Shown piece after piece: positions 8,101-16,821 of a stretch of DNA of 33,582 bases (position 1 is its first letter; every line of letters begins with the position of its first letter). The notes beneath the pieces are model-generated. The model did not search any database. It was given only the letters and a program-made list of their open reading frames with translations, and was not told the origin of the DNA. The position numbers and the translations under genes are program-made. The stretch is taken from positions 1 to 33,582 of the forward strand of contig CAJXAV010000013.1 of assembly GCA_913050095.1 (NCBI GenBank), given 5' to 3'. This stretch comes from an uncultured Gammaproteobacteria bacterium (GTDB lineage: Bacteria > Pseudomonadota > Gammaproteobacteria > Poriferisulfidales > GCA-002705445).

Positions 8101-8499
8101 TTATTCTTGGATTATCGTGTCGTAGACTACGATTTTATTAGCTAGTGGTTTTATTACGTCATTTGCAATTTTAATATGAATTGGATGAACAAGATAGTCT
8201 TTAAGATAATCTTTTGACGCAAATTTAATAATCACACTTACGTCAAATGTATCGTCAACAATTACTCTTGAGCTTCTTAATACTTTGCCAGTTGAAACTT
8301 CTAGAACTCCCGGTATATTTTTTAGTTCTTTACTAGCTTTTATGATTTTATTTATCCTCATTTCGTTTCTGTATGTTTTAAGCCATATTAGAACGACATG
8401 ATAAACAGGATCTTCATTTTGAAATTCTTCAGCATTTATAGAAGGACTCAAAAACCCTAAAACTGTGATTATAATTATATATTTTTTTAATCTTTTCAT
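8101..8499 (-). CDS. Exported Dabb (stress-responsive A/B barrel) domain protein
   Basis: A 132-residue protein with a clear signal peptide (basic MKRLKK, hydrophobic YIIIITVLGFLSP, likely cleavage after SINA near residue 23). The mature part matches the small dimeric alpha/beta-barrel Dabb fold: VYHVVLIWLKT at the start, IKASKELKNIPGVLEVSTGK in the middle, and the late DVSVIIKFASKDYLKDYLVHPIH segment typical of these proteins. Dabb domains are found in proteins of varied or unknown function, so no reaction is claimed. A periplasmic location is inferred from the signal peptide. It is first in the minus-strand operon leading to the methyltransferase-like and nuclease-like genes, and divergent from tRNA-Val. 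Confidence 0.8.
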   Translation of the reverse strand: MKRLKKYIIIITVLGFLSPSINAEEFQNEDPVYHVVLIWLKTYRNEMRINKIIKASKELKNIPGVLEVSTGKVLRSSRVIVDDTFDVSVIIKFASKDYLKDYLVHPIHIKIANDVIKPLANKIVVYDTIIQE

Positions 8500-8545
8500 A
8501 AATTTTTCTATAATTTAAATTAATACTATTATGCATCATTATTAT

Positions 8546-8568
8546 ATAAATGTTATATTAACATTTAT
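8546..8568. promoter_or_regulatory. Perfect 10-3-10 inverted repeat between Dabb gene and tRNA-Val
   Basis: ATAAATGTTA-TAT-TAACATTTAT forms a perfect 10-bp inverted repeat with a 3-bp centre, ending 5 bp before the tRNA. It covers the sequence where the -10 region of the tRNA/thrS transcript would be expected, and lies just upstream of a minus-strand TATAAT (8546-8541) that could serve the Dabb operon. It may be an operator or simply a by-product of AT-rich composition. There is no adjacent T-tract that would make it a terminator for an upstream gene. Confidence 0.4.
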
Positions 8569-8573
8569 TAAAA

Positions 8574-8650
<77 letters not shown>

Positions 8651-8676
8651 TTAATTTTATATTATTAGATATTAGA

Positions 8677-10572
8677 ATGCCAAAAATTACACTGCCAGAT
8701 GGGGGTCAGAAAGAAATCCCAGATAATTCAACTTTGTATGAAGTTGCTAGGGGTATTAGCAATTCTTTAGCAAAAGTAGCAGTTGCGGGTAAAATAAATG
8801 GGCAATTAAAAGACTTGTCAGTAGTTATTGAGAAAGATAGCAATATAGAAATAATAAAAAAAAATGATGTCGAAGGTATAGATATTGTCAGGCATTCTTT
8901 TGCACATTTAATAGGGCACGCAATTAAACAAATTTATCCATCAGCCAAAATGGCTATTGGACCCGTGATAAAAAATGGATTTTATTATGATATTGATTGT
9001 GAAAAATCTCTTAATATTGATGATTTGTCTTTAATTGAAAAAAAAATAAAAGATCTAACAAAGCAAAATTATGATGTTGTAAGAAAAGTTGTTTCACCCA
9101 AAGAAGCTTTAAAAGTTTTTTCCGAAAGAGAAGAATTATATAAACAAGAAATTGTTCATGAAATACCTGAGGGAGAAGAAATTGCTTTGTATTATCATCA
9201 AGAATACATAGATATGTGCAGAGGGCCGCATGTTCCCAACACAAAATTTTTAAAACATTTTAAACTAACAAAAGTTTCAGGAGCATACTGGAGAGGAAAT
9301 TCTGATAATAAAATGCTGCAAAGAATATATGGTACTGCTTGGGACACAAAAGAAGATTTAGATAACTATATAAAAAAAATTGAGGCAGCTGAAAAATTAG
9401 ACCATAGGAAAATTGGTAAGCAACAAGATTTATTTCATTTTCAAGACGAAGCCCCAGGAATGGTATTTTGGCATAGTAGAGGCTGGATAATATACAATAT
9501 TCTTAAAGGTTATATTAGAGATATTACTCTTAAAAATAATTATCTAGAAGTCAATACTCCGCAAATACTTGACAGGCGATTGTGGGAAAAGTCAGGTCAT
9601 TGGGACAAATTTGGCGATATGATTTTTACAACAAATTCTGAAAAGAAAGATTATGCAATCAAACCTATGAATTGCCCTGCTCATGTTCAAATATTTAATC
9701 AAGGTTTAAAAAGTTATAAAGATCTACCTATTAAAATATCGGAATTTGGCTTAGTTCACAGGAATGAGCCTTCAGGTACATTACACGGCTTAATGAGAGC
9801 AAGACAATTTGTTCAAGATGATGCTCATATATTTTGTAGTGAAAATCAATTAAGCGAAGAAATTAAAAATTTAATCAAAATGACATTTTCTGTTTATAAG
9901 CATTTTGGTTTTGAAAATATAAGTATTGCTTTATCAACAAGACCAGAAAAAAGAGTTGGTGACGAAAACCTTTGGGATAAGTCAGAAAATATTTTAAAAA
10001 AAGTTCTCTCAGAAAATGTTGACTCTTTCTCAATTCAAGATGGCGAAGGCGCATTTTATGGTCCAAAAATTGAATTTTCTCTAACAGATTCTTTGGACAG
10101 AGTTTGGCAATGCGGAACAATACAGTTAGATTTTTCTATGCCGTCGGCACTTGCAGCAACCTATGTTGACGAAAGTGGTAATAAAATGACTCCTGTAATG
10201 ATACATAGAGCAATTTTAGGATCAATTGAGCGATTCATAGGCATCTTGATTGAGCATTATGGGGGCAATTTACCTTTTTGGCTAAGTCCTGAGCAAATAA
10301 TGATTGTCAATATAACCGATAAACATGTAGAATTCGCAGAGAAAATTGAAAAAGTATTCAAAGATAATGGATTTCGCTGCACTTCGGACTTGAGAAACCA
10401 AAAGATTGGATATAAGATTCGAGAACATATTATTGCAAAAATTCCATATGTTGTAATAATTGGCGATGAAGAAGTTTCATCAAATAATATTTCAGTTAGA
10501 GAGTATGACGGCACTGAACATAAATTAATCAGTGTAAGCGAATTTATAGCTGAATTGAGTAGTAAAAAATAG
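8677..10572 (+). CDS. thrS: Threonyl-tRNA synthetase
   Basis: A 631-residue class II synthetase that charges tRNA-Thr and edits mischarged Ser-tRNA. The start is ATG 8677 (MPKITLPDGGQKEIPDNS), matching the TGS domain start of the family; the track's start at 8611 lies inside tRNA-Val and is wrong. Domains in order are TGS, the editing domain with HSFAHLIGHAIK and CRGPH, the catalytic core with MNCPAHVQIF (zinc Cys), HRNEPSGTLHGLMRARQF, GEGAFYGPKIEF and PVMIHRAILGSIERF, and the C-terminal anticodon-binding domain. The leader after the tRNA is only 26 nt and shows no Shine-Dalgarno match. It heads the thrS-infC-rpmI-rplT-pheST-ihfA group. Confidence 0.97.
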   Translation: MPKITLPDGGQKEIPDNSTLYEVARGISNSLAKVAVAGKINGQLKDLSVVIEKDSNIEIIKKNDVEGIDIVRHSFAHLIGHAIKQIYPSAKMAIGPVIKNGFYYDIDCEKSLNIDDLSLIEKKIKDLTKQNYDVVRKVVSPKEALKVFSEREELYKQEIVHEIPEGEEIALYYHQEYIDMCRGPHVPNTKFLKHFKLTKVSGAYWRGNSDNKMLQRIYGTAWDTKEDLDNYIKKIEAAEKLDHRKIGKQQDLFHFQDEAPGMVFWHSRGWIIYNILKGYIRDITLKNNYLEVNTPQILDRRLWEKSGHWDKFGDMIFTTNSEKKDYAIKPMNCPAHVQIFNQGLKSYKDLPIKISEFGLVHRNEPSGTLHGLMRARQFVQDDAHIFCSENQLSEEIKNLIKMTFSVYKHFGFENISIALSTRPEKRVGDENLWDKSENILKKVLSENVDSFSIQDGEGAFYGPKIEFSLTDSLDRVWQCGTIQLDFSMPSALAATYVDESGNKMTPVMIHRAILGSIERFIGILIEHYGGNLPFWLSPEQIMIVNITDKHVEFAEKIEKVFKDNGFRCTSDLRNQKIGYKIREHIIAKIPYVVIIGDEEVSSNNISVREYDGTEHKLISVSEFIAELSSKK

Positions 10573-10603
10573 TATTAAATTAGTATATAATTAGGAGAGT
10601 AAA

Positions 10604-11119
10604 ATTAGTTCAGACAAATATACAAGGCTTAACCAGAGTATTAAAACTCCAGAAGTAAGGTTAATAGGTGTAGAAGGAGAAAATCTTGGAGTCGTCAAAA
10701 TTGATGATGCACTTGAAATAGCAAAAGAAGCAGATCTTGACTTGGTAGAAGTAACACCTAATGCAAAGCCCCCAGTATGTAAGGTCATGAATTATGGTAA
10801 ATTTAGGTTTGAACAAAATAAAAAAGCGCAACAAGCTAAGAAGAAACAAAAGCAACAGCAAGTAAAAGAAATAAAATTAAGGCCTGGTACCGAAGAAAAT
10901 GATTACCAGACTAAATTAACAAACTTAAAGAGGTTTATAAATGATGGGGATAAAGCAAAAATAACCATCAGATTTAGAGGTAGAGAACTTGCGCATAAAG
11001 AATTGGGTATGAAGCAAGTAGAAAGAATTGAAAAAGATTTAGAAGATGTTGCTGAAGTTGAACAAAGAGCTAAATTCGAAGGAAGGCAAATTGTGATGGT
11101 TATTGCCCCAAGAAAATAA
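10604..11119 (+). CDS. infC: Translation initiation factor IF-3 (ATT start)
   Basis: A 171-residue IF3, which dissociates 70S ribosomes and checks the start codon in the P site. The track lists only 125 residues from an internal ATG, but the frame upstream encodes the missing N-terminal domain ([20 protein letters not shown] and onward), beginning at ATT 10604, 4-5 nt after AGGAGA. An AUU start is the well-known hallmark of infC: IF3 rejects such starts, which gives autogenous control. The N-domain, lysine-rich linker ([17 protein letters not shown]) and C-domain ([27 protein letters not shown]) are all present. Followed at 15 bp by rpmI. Confidence 0.96.
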   Translation: MSSDKYTRLNQSIKTPEVRLIGVEGENLGVVKIDDALEIAKEADLDLVEVTPNAKPPVCKVMNYGKFRFEQNKKAQQAKKKQKQQQVKEIKLRPGTEENDYQTKLTNLKRFINDGDKAKITIRFRGRELAHKELGMKQVERIEKDLEDVAEVEQRAKFEGRQIVMVIAPRK

Positions 11120-11134
11120 AATTAAGGAAAAAAA

Positions 11135-11332
11135 ATGCCAAAGTTAAAAACAAATAGAGGAGCGGCAAAAAGATTTAAAGCAACTGCTTCTGGAAAATTT
11201 AAATGTAAAAGATCGCATTTAAGGCACATATTGACAAAAAAAAGCACAAAACGTAAACGTGCGTTAAGATCTGCCGATCTAGTTGAGAAAGTTGATACAC
11301 CAGCAGTTAGAAAACTGTTGCCATATATTTAA
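11135..11332 (+). CDS. rpmI: Ribosomal protein L35
   Basis: A 65-residue, highly basic component of the 50S subunit. [20 protein letters not shown] at the N-terminus and [18 protein letters not shown] in the middle are diagnostic of L35. Length is exactly as expected. An AAGGA ribosome-binding site precedes the ATG, and it sits between infC and rplT in the standard order. In enteric bacteria L20 represses this operon through an RNA pseudoknot near the infC-rpmI junction; I could not recognise that structure in the short gap here. Confidence 0.97.
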   Translation: MPKLKTNRGAAKRFKATASGKFKCKRSHLRHILTKKSTKRKRALRSADLVEKVDTPAVRKLLPYI

Positions 11333-11345
11333 TTTGGAGTAAGAG

Positions 11346-11705
11346 ATGTCAAGAGTAAAAAGAGGTGTAACCGCACATGCAAGGCACAAAAAAGTAAAAG
11401 CCAAAGCTAAAGGTTATTACGGAGCAAGAAAAAATGTATACAGAGTTGCAACTCAGGCTGTTACAAAAGCAGGTCAGTATGCTTATAGGGATAGAAAACA
11501 AAAGAAAAGAACCTTTAGAGCGCTTTGGATCGTTAGAATTAATGCTGCTGCAAGAATGTATGATTTAAGTTATAGCACTTTAATTAATGGATTAAACAAA
11601 GCGGAAATTGAAATTGATAGGAAGATACTTGCTGATTTAGCAATGAATGATATTGAAACTTTTGCTGCAATAGCAAAAGAAGCGAAGTCTCAACTTGCTG
11701 CGTAA
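11346..11705 (+). CDS. rplT: Ribosomal protein L20
   Basis: A 119-residue 50S assembly protein that binds 23S rRNA early in assembly. The basic N-terminal extension [20 protein letters not shown] and the globular part with [20 protein letters not shown] and [20 protein letters not shown] are typical, as is the length. It starts 13 bp after rpmI with a GGAG ribosome-binding site, and its TAA stop shares one base with the pheS ATG (TAATG). That tight join leaves no room for the pheM leader peptide and attenuator found between rplT and pheS in E. coli. Confidence 0.97.
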   Translation: MSRVKRGVTAHARHKKVKAKAKGYYGARKNVYRVATQAVTKAGQYAYRDRKQKKRTFRALWIVRINAAARMYDLSYSTLINGLNKAEIEIDRKILADLAMNDIETFAAIAKEAKSQLAA

Positions 11706-12724
11706 TGTCTGGCGATTCTTTAAAAAACGATTTAACAAAAGTTTTAAATGAAGCAACAGAATTAGTCCAAAAAACTGGTAACTTATCAGATCTTGAAAAA
11801 TTAAGAGTAAAATTTCTCGGAAAAAAAAGTTTATTAATTCAGCTAATGAAATCATTATCAAATTTAAAAGGTGATGAAAAAATATCTGCTGGGAAAGAAT
11901 TAAATAATGCAAAAAAAATAATTAATGATCTTTTAATTGATAAAAAATTATCTCTGACAGATAGTAAGAATAATTTAAAAGATGATTTCGATCTTTCTAT
12001 GCCCGGAAAACCATCATCAATTGGTAGCATCCATCCAATAACAAAAATTATGAATCAAGCCATAGATATAATGGAGTCGTTGAAATTTGAATGTGTAGAG
12101 GGACCAGAAATAGAAGATGACTTTCATAATTTTACAGCATTAAATATTCCAGACTCTCACCCAGCTCGAGCGATGCATGATACATTTTATTTGGAAAATA
12201 ATTTTTTGCTAAGAACTCATACTTCATCTGTGCAAGTTAGGGTAATGGATCAAAAAGATCCCCCAATTAGGATAATTGCTCCGGGAAAAGTCTATAGAAA
12301 AGATTCTGATATAACCCACACACCAATGTTTCATCAAATAGAAGGGCTATATATAGATAAAGAGGTATCTTTCTCTAATCTAAAATCAATTATAAATATT
12401 TTTTTAAAAACATTTTTTGAAGAAGATGATTTAAAGATAAGGTTTAGACCATCATATTTTCCTTTTACTGAACCATCAGCAGAAGTTGATATTGAATATA
12501 TTGATAATAATGGAAATAAGGGTTGGTTGGAAGTATTGGGGTGTGGAATGGTGCACCCAAATGTTTTAGATATCGCAAATATAGATTCAAAAATATACAG
12601 CGGGTATGCCTTTGGTCTTGGTGTCGAAAGATTAGCCATGCTTAAACTTGGTATCACTGATTTAAGATTATTCTACGAAAATGATTTGAGATTTTTGAGA
12701 CAATTTCAGAGAACAGAAATATGA
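11705..12724 (+). CDS. pheS: Phenylalanyl-tRNA synthetase alpha subunit
   Basis: A 339-residue catalytic subunit of the (alpha-beta)2 PheRS. The N-terminal coiled-coil region is followed by the class II core: DDFHNFTALNIPDSHPARAM, LLRTHTSSVQVRVM, the motif 2 region KVYRKDSDITHTPMFHQIEG, and motif 3 AFGLGVERLAMLKLGI. Length is normal. It overlaps rplT by 1 bp and pheT by 4 bp (ATGA), so alpha and beta subunits are likely made in coupled amounts. This subunit looks complete, in contrast to its shortened PheT partner. Confidence 0.97.
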   Translation: MSGDSLKNDLTKVLNEATELVQKTGNLSDLEKLRVKFLGKKSLLIQLMKSLSNLKGDEKISAGKELNNAKKIINDLLIDKKLSLTDSKNNLKDDFDLSMPGKPSSIGSIHPITKIMNQAIDIMESLKFECVEGPEIEDDFHNFTALNIPDSHPARAMHDTFYLENNFLLRTHTSSVQVRVMDQKDPPIRIIAPGKVYRKDSDITHTPMFHQIEGLYIDKEVSFSNLKSIINIFLKTFFEEDDLKIRFRPSYFPFTEPSAEVDIEYIDNNGNKGWLEVLGCGMVHPNVLDIANIDSKIYSGYAFGLGVERLAMLKLGITDLRLFYENDLRFLRQFQRTEI

Positions 12725-14676
12725 AATTAACAAAAAGTTGGTTAGAGGATTATATAGAAATACCGTTTAATATTGAGGAACTTTGCCATCATTTAACTAT
12801 GGCTGGTTTAGAGGTTGATGATGTTTTACAAAAAAATGATGATTACATTATAGATATTGATTTAACGCCAAATAGATCTGATTGCTTATCAGTTTTGGGA
12901 GTTGCAAGAGAGCTTAATAGTATAAATAAAAAGTATAAATATAAAAATAATAAACAAGATATATCAATAAGCCCAAGTATTAAAAATACTGAAAAAAAAA
13001 TTAAGATAGATGAAAAGATTCATTGTCCAAAATATGGCTATATGAATTTAGAAAATATTCCAAAAGAAGTTAAAACGCCAGAATACATAGAAAAAAAAAT
13101 AAACGACATAGGTATTAAATCAGTTCATCCTATTGTTGATATTTTAAACTATATAATGATAGATATAGGACAACCAATGCATGCTTATGATGCAGAAAAA
13201 ATTACTAATGAAATTTCTGTAAGATTTGCAAAAAATAATGAAACTATTAAAGCTCTTGATGGTAATGAATATAAATTAAAAAAAGAAAATATTGTTATAT
13301 CAGATACAAAAAATGTTATATCACTCGCAGGAATCATAGGAGCAGAAGATTGTTCCGTGAAAAATACCACAAATAATATTTTAATAGAGTGTGCTTTTTT
13401 TATGCCGGACACTCTTGCTAACAAGGCAAGAAAGTTAAAGTTACATACAGAATCATCTCATAGGTATGAAAGAGGTGTTGATTTTAACTTGCCGGAAAAA
13501 GCTATGATTCAACTTCAAGAAATTCTCCAGGAAAATAATATATGTGACTTCTCGATTTATAATTTTATAGAGCATTCAGATTTGCTTCCCGTGCATAAAG
13601 AAGTAGAAATTAACAATGATAAAATTAGGAAATCAATTGGTATTGATTTAAGTGATGACGAGATTAAAGATTTTTTAATATCAATTGGATGCACATACCA
13701 AAAGAATATTGTTAAAAATCCAAGTTTTAGATATGACTTAAATATCCATGCTGATTATGTAGAGGAGATAGCAAGAATTTATGGTTACGATAATATACCA
13801 ATAGTTCCTGAGAAAATATCTATAACTACAAACAAAACTTACCTGCCTTTTAAAATAATAAATCAAATTAAACAATATCTTTATAAAAATAGTTACTCAG
13901 AATGCATAAACTACTCATTTGTAAATGATGAGGTGATGGAAAATTTTGATTGGAAGAATGAAGAATTTAATAATCACAATAAGATAGATAATTATATGAG
14001 TCTGGAGCAAAATAAACTAAGAAGTAATTTAGCCTCATCATTAATTAATAATATTAAATATAATATAAATATGAACTCTGAAAATTCCTATAGATTATTT
14101 GAGATAAGCAGCGTTTTTGGTGAAAATATCGAGCAAATTCTCACTTGTGTAGTAACTGGAAACAAAGAAGATGAAAATTGGGCTGCAAAAAAACAGAAAT
14201 TTGATCAATATGATATGACAACAATAGCCGAAGATATAGCTAAATTATTTGGTCTTAATAAAAACGATCTAATGTATAAAATTAATGAATTAAATGAAAA
14301 TAAAAATATTTACATTGTACTCAGTTTGTCCATAAATGAATTAATTAAAAAAATTAAAAGCAATAACACTGAGCAATTTCAAAATTTCTCAAAACTGCCA
14401 TATATTAGAAGAGACTTATCCTTCATAATAGACATATCAACAAGCTATCAAAGTATTTTAAATTTAATAGAAAAAACTAATGTACTTTCTTTAAAAAAAA
14501 TATTACTCTTTGATTTATATGAGGGAAAAAATATTCCAAGCGGAAAGAAAAGTTTAGGAATGGGTTTTATTTTCCAAGATGCAAATAAAACTCTAACTCA
14601 TGAAGAAGCTGATCAGTACATTGATATAATTTTAAAAGATTTAGAAGAAGAATTTCAAATCGAATTAAGAAAATAA
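12721..14676 (+). CDS. pheT: Phenylalanyl-tRNA synthetase beta subunit, missing the tRNA-binding OB domain
   Basis: A 651-residue PheRS beta subunit, clearly shorter than the usual 790-800. The N-terminus MKLTKSWLEDYIEIPFNIEE and TMAGLEVDDVLQ is normal, but it passes within a few residues to YIIDIDLTPNRSDCLSVLGV, which in E. coli PheT lies more than 100 residues later; the EMAP/OB-fold tRNA-binding domain between them is gone. A second block is missing near residue 530, where the HPGQSA..G..IG..G..HP segment is not found. B3/B4 (SSHRYERGVDFNLPEKAM), B5 (EIARIYGYDNIP) and the C-terminal anticodon-recognising FDX-ACB domain (FSKLPYIRRDLSFIIDIS to the end) remain. The frame is intact, so this looks like domain loss rather than decay. 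Confidence 0.93.
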   Translation: MKLTKSWLEDYIEIPFNIEELCHHLTMAGLEVDDVLQKNDDYIIDIDLTPNRSDCLSVLGVARELNSINKKYKYKNNKQDISISPSIKNTEKKIKIDEKIHCPKYGYMNLENIPKEVKTPEYIEKKINDIGIKSVHPIVDILNYIMIDIGQPMHAYDAEKITNEISVRFAKNNETIKALDGNEYKLKKENIVISDTKNVISLAGIIGAEDCSVKNTTNNILIECAFFMPDTLANKARKLKLHTESSHRYERGVDFNLPEKAMIQLQEILQENNICDFSIYNFIEHSDLLPVHKEVEINNDKIRKSIGIDLSDDEIKDFLISIGCTYQKNIVKNPSFRYDLNIHADYVEEIARIYGYDNIPIVPEKISITTNKTYLPFKIINQIKQYLYKNSYSECINYSFVNDEVMENFDWKNEEFNNHNKIDNYMSLEQNKLRSNLASSLINNIKYNINMNSENSYRLFEISSVFGENIEQILTCVVTGNKEDENWAAKKQKFDQYDMTTIAEDIAKLFGLNKNDLMYKINELNENKNIYIVLSLSINELIKKIKSNNTEQFQNFSKLPYIRRDLSFIIDISTSYQSILNLIEKTNVLSLKKILLFDLYEGKNIPSGKKSLGMGFIFQDANKTLTHEEADQYIDIILKDLEEEFQIELRK

Positions 14677-14694
14677 ATAGAATAAGGTATAAAT

Positions 14695-14991
14695 ATGGCG
14701 TTAACTAAGGCAGATATAGCCGAACAGCTTTATGAGGAACTTGGCCTTAATAAGAGAGAAGCAAAAGAGTTCGTAGAAACATTTTTTGGAGAAATATCTG
14801 ACATTTTAGAATCTGGTTTAGATGTCAAGATTTCTGGATTTGGGAATTTTGTGCTTAGAGATAAGAAAGCAAGGCCAGGAAGAAATCCAAAAACTGGGGA
14901 AGATGTTCAAATTAGTTCGAGAAGAGTTGTAACATTTAGAGCAGGACAAAAATTAAAAGCAAGAGTAGAAAATAATGCATTTAGTGACTGA
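14695..14991 (+). CDS. ihfA: Integration host factor alpha subunit
   Basis: A 98-residue HU/IHF-family DNA-bending protein. [20 protein letters not shown] at the start, [20 protein letters not shown] across the core, and [20 protein letters not shown], which holds the minor-groove-inserting arm with its proline-containing RNPKTGE tip, are typical of IHF-alpha. Its position directly after pheT is the usual gammaproteobacterial location and separates it from IhfB or HU. It overlaps the next gene by 17 bp. Confidence 0.95.
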   Translation: MALTKADIAEQLYEELGLNKREAKEFVETFFGEISDILESGLDVKISGFGNFVLRDKKARPGRNPKTGEDVQISSRRVVTFRAGQKLKARVENNAFSD

Positions 14992-15334
14992 TAATAAAAA
15001 TAATGACTCAATACCAGGAAAAAGATACTTCACTATCGGAGAAGTAAGCGATTTATGTGATGTAAAGTCACATGTCTTGAGGTATTGGGAACAAGAGTTC
15101 CCAACGCTCTCACCAGTTAAAAGAAGAGGAAATAGAAGATACTATCAACGACACGACGTTCTTCTTATTAGACAAATTAGAAGCCTGCTTTATGAACAAG
15201 GTTATACAATCGAAGGCGCAAGAAAAAAATTATCAGGCGAAGATGCAAATAATGATAGTTCATTGTCTTCACAACTAGTTCATCAACTAGTAACTGAACT
15301 AGAAGACGTTTTAGATGTTCTTAAAAAAGACTAA
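14975..15334 (+). CDS. MerR-family helix-turn-helix regulator
   Basis: A 119-residue MerR-like DNA-binding protein. [20 protein letters not shown] followed by YWEQEFP is the winged helix-turn-helix start, and [20 protein letters not shown] with [14 protein letters not shown] gives the wing and second helix pair. The C-terminal part is a short helix without the metal-binding cysteines of MerR/CueR, so the ligand is unknown. A MerR-like gene directly after ihfA is a conserved gammaproteobacterial arrangement. ATG 14975 gives a 17-bp overlap with ihfA; GTG 14984 is a possible alternative start. Target genes cannot be read from the window. Confidence 0.9.
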   Translation: MHLVTDNKNNDSIPGKRYFTIGEVSDLCDVKSHVLRYWEQEFPTLSPVKRRGNRRYYQRHDVLLIRQIRSLLYEQGYTIEGARKKLSGEDANNDSSLSSQLVHQLVTELEDVLDVLKKD

Positions 15335-15365
15335 AACATAAATAATTTTAAAAGAAGAAATATAA

Positions 15366-16127
15366 ATGAATAGCATAGATTTAGAATTTATATTGGTCCT
15401 ATTAATTGTTATAAGTTTAAGTTTAATTATTTTTTCAAAAAATCTTAAGAAAGAAACTGGTAGATCATTTAATTGGTTCGTATACCAGGCCAAATCCTTC
15501 TTGCCAATTTTGCTAATTGTTTTAATTTTGAGGTCTTTTCTAGCAGAACCATTTCGTATTCCATCAGGTTCAATGCTCCCAACATTATTAATTGGAGATT
15601 ATATTTTAGTTAACAAATATAAATATGGTATTAGACTTCCAATAACGAAATCGAAAATTATTAAAATATCAGAACCAGAAAGAGGAGACGTTGTTGTTTT
15701 TAGATATCCTGGAAATGAAAAAATTAATTTTATAAAGCGAGTAATTGGTTTGCCTGGAGATACTGTAAGATATGAGAATAAAACTCTATATGTAAACGAT
15801 GTCGAATATTCTAAGAAAGAAAAAAATAGTCATCTGTATTCCGGTCAATTTTTAAGACCAGAGCTTGACATATTTTCAGAAGATAATAATAAAAAAATAT
15901 ATACTATACTAAATGACAATATGAGCCCTTCAGACGATGATAGCTTTATTGTCCCAAATGGTAAATATTTTGTAATGGGTGATAACAGAGACCATAGTAG
16001 CGATAGTAGATATTGGGGGTTTGTGCCAAATGAAAATTTAGTAGGAAAAGCTTTTCTTATATGGATGAATTTCAATAGTGATAATTATAGCTTTAAATAC
16101 AAGAGAATTGGAAATTCTATAGAATAA
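15366..16127 (+). CDS. lepB: Signal peptidase I
   Basis: A 253-residue inner-membrane serine protease that removes signal peptides from exported proteins. Two N-terminal membrane helices (about residues 7-24 and 44-59) precede the periplasmic catalytic domain. Catalytic Ser is in RIPSGSMLPT (about S69) and the general-base Lys in NFIKRVIGLPGD (about K124); the conserved MGDNRDHSSDSRYWGFVP box follows. Length is a little below the E. coli enzyme. In many gammaproteobacteria lepA lies just upstream; here lepA is absent and the gene starts 31 bp after the MerR-like gene, the widest gap in this part of the cluster. Confidence 0.96.
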   Translation: MNSIDLEFILVLLIVISLSLIIFSKNLKKETGRSFNWFVYQAKSFLPILLIVLILRSFLAEPFRIPSGSMLPTLLIGDYILVNKYKYGIRLPITKSKIIKISEPERGDVVVFRYPGNEKINFIKRVIGLPGDTVRYENKTLYVNDVEYSKKEKNSHLYSGQFLRPELDIFSEDNNKKIYTILNDNMSPSDDDSFIVPNGKYFVMGDNRDHSSDSRYWGFVPNENLVGKAFLIWMNFNSDNYSFKYKRIGNSIE

Positions 16128-16134
16128 TATTTAA

Positions 16135-16821
16135 ATGAATAATACTGATATAGAAAAGTTACTATCCGCAAAAGTTTTAAAATCAAAATTATATATAGAT
16201 TCTTTAACACATCGAAGTGCAAGTCATATTAATAATGAAAGACTGGAATTTTTTGGCGATGCTGTATTAGGATTTTTCATTGCAGAATACCTCTATATTA
16301 ACTTTCCAAATGATGATGAGGGAACTCTCAGCAGAAAAAGATCTTATTTAGTAAGAAAAGATACATTAAGTGAAATAGCTAAATTTTATAATTTAGGTAA
16401 TAAAATAATATTAGGCGAGGGAGAAAAAAAATCTGGAGGAAGAAAAAGTACTTCAATTATTTCAGATGCATTAGAAGCGTTAATAGCTGTTGTATACATC
16501 ACAGACGGCCCTGGCGTTGCCAGAGATTTTATATATACAGTATTTGATTGTTATATAAAAAGTTTGCCAAGTGATGATGAGCTTAAAGATTCAAAAACAA
16601 AGCTGCAAGAACTCTTGCAATCCTATAATTGTGAATTACCAGAGTACGATACGATTGAAACAAGTCAAAATAATAAAATCAACTTCAAAACATTTTGTAA
16701 GATAAATGCTCACGATATATGTGAAAATGGTTTTGGTTCAAATAAAAGAAAATCTCAACAAGAGGCTGCTCAAAAAGCCTACATAAAAATTAAAAATATT
16801 TATAATAAAAAAGATGCATAG
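16135..16821 (+). CDS. rnc: Ribonuclease III
   Basis: A 228-residue double-strand-specific endoribonuclease that matures rRNA and controls mRNAs. The nuclease domain holds the signature ERLEFFGDAVLGFFIAEYL, and SDALEALIAVVYITDG provides the second pair of metal-binding acidic residues. The C-terminal double-stranded RNA-binding domain runs from about residue 155 (DSKTKLQELLQSYNCELPEY to KSQQEAAQKAYIKI). It follows lepB by 7 bp and overlaps era by 8 bp, the standard lepB-rnc-era order; in E. coli, RNase III cleaves its own operon leader. Confidence 0.96.
   Translation: MNNTDIEKLLSAKVLKSKLYIDSLTHRSASHINNERLEFFGDAVLGFFIAEYLYINFPNDDEGTLSRKRSYLVRKDTLSEIAKFYNLGNKIILGEGEKKSGGRKSTSIISDALEALIAVVYITDGPGVARDFIYTVFDCYIKSLPSDDELKDSKTKLQELLQSYNCELPEYDTIETSQNNKINFKTFCKINAHDICENGFGSNKRKSQQEAAQKAYIKIKNIYNKKDA

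Noticed and set aside
10742-11119. 125-residue infC as listed in the track
   Set aside because: It lacks the IF3 N-terminal domain, which is encoded in frame upstream from the ATT at 10604.
12721-14676. pheT as a pseudogene
   Set aside because: It is short, but the frame is uninterrupted, the start and stop fit the operon, and the remaining domains are well conserved.
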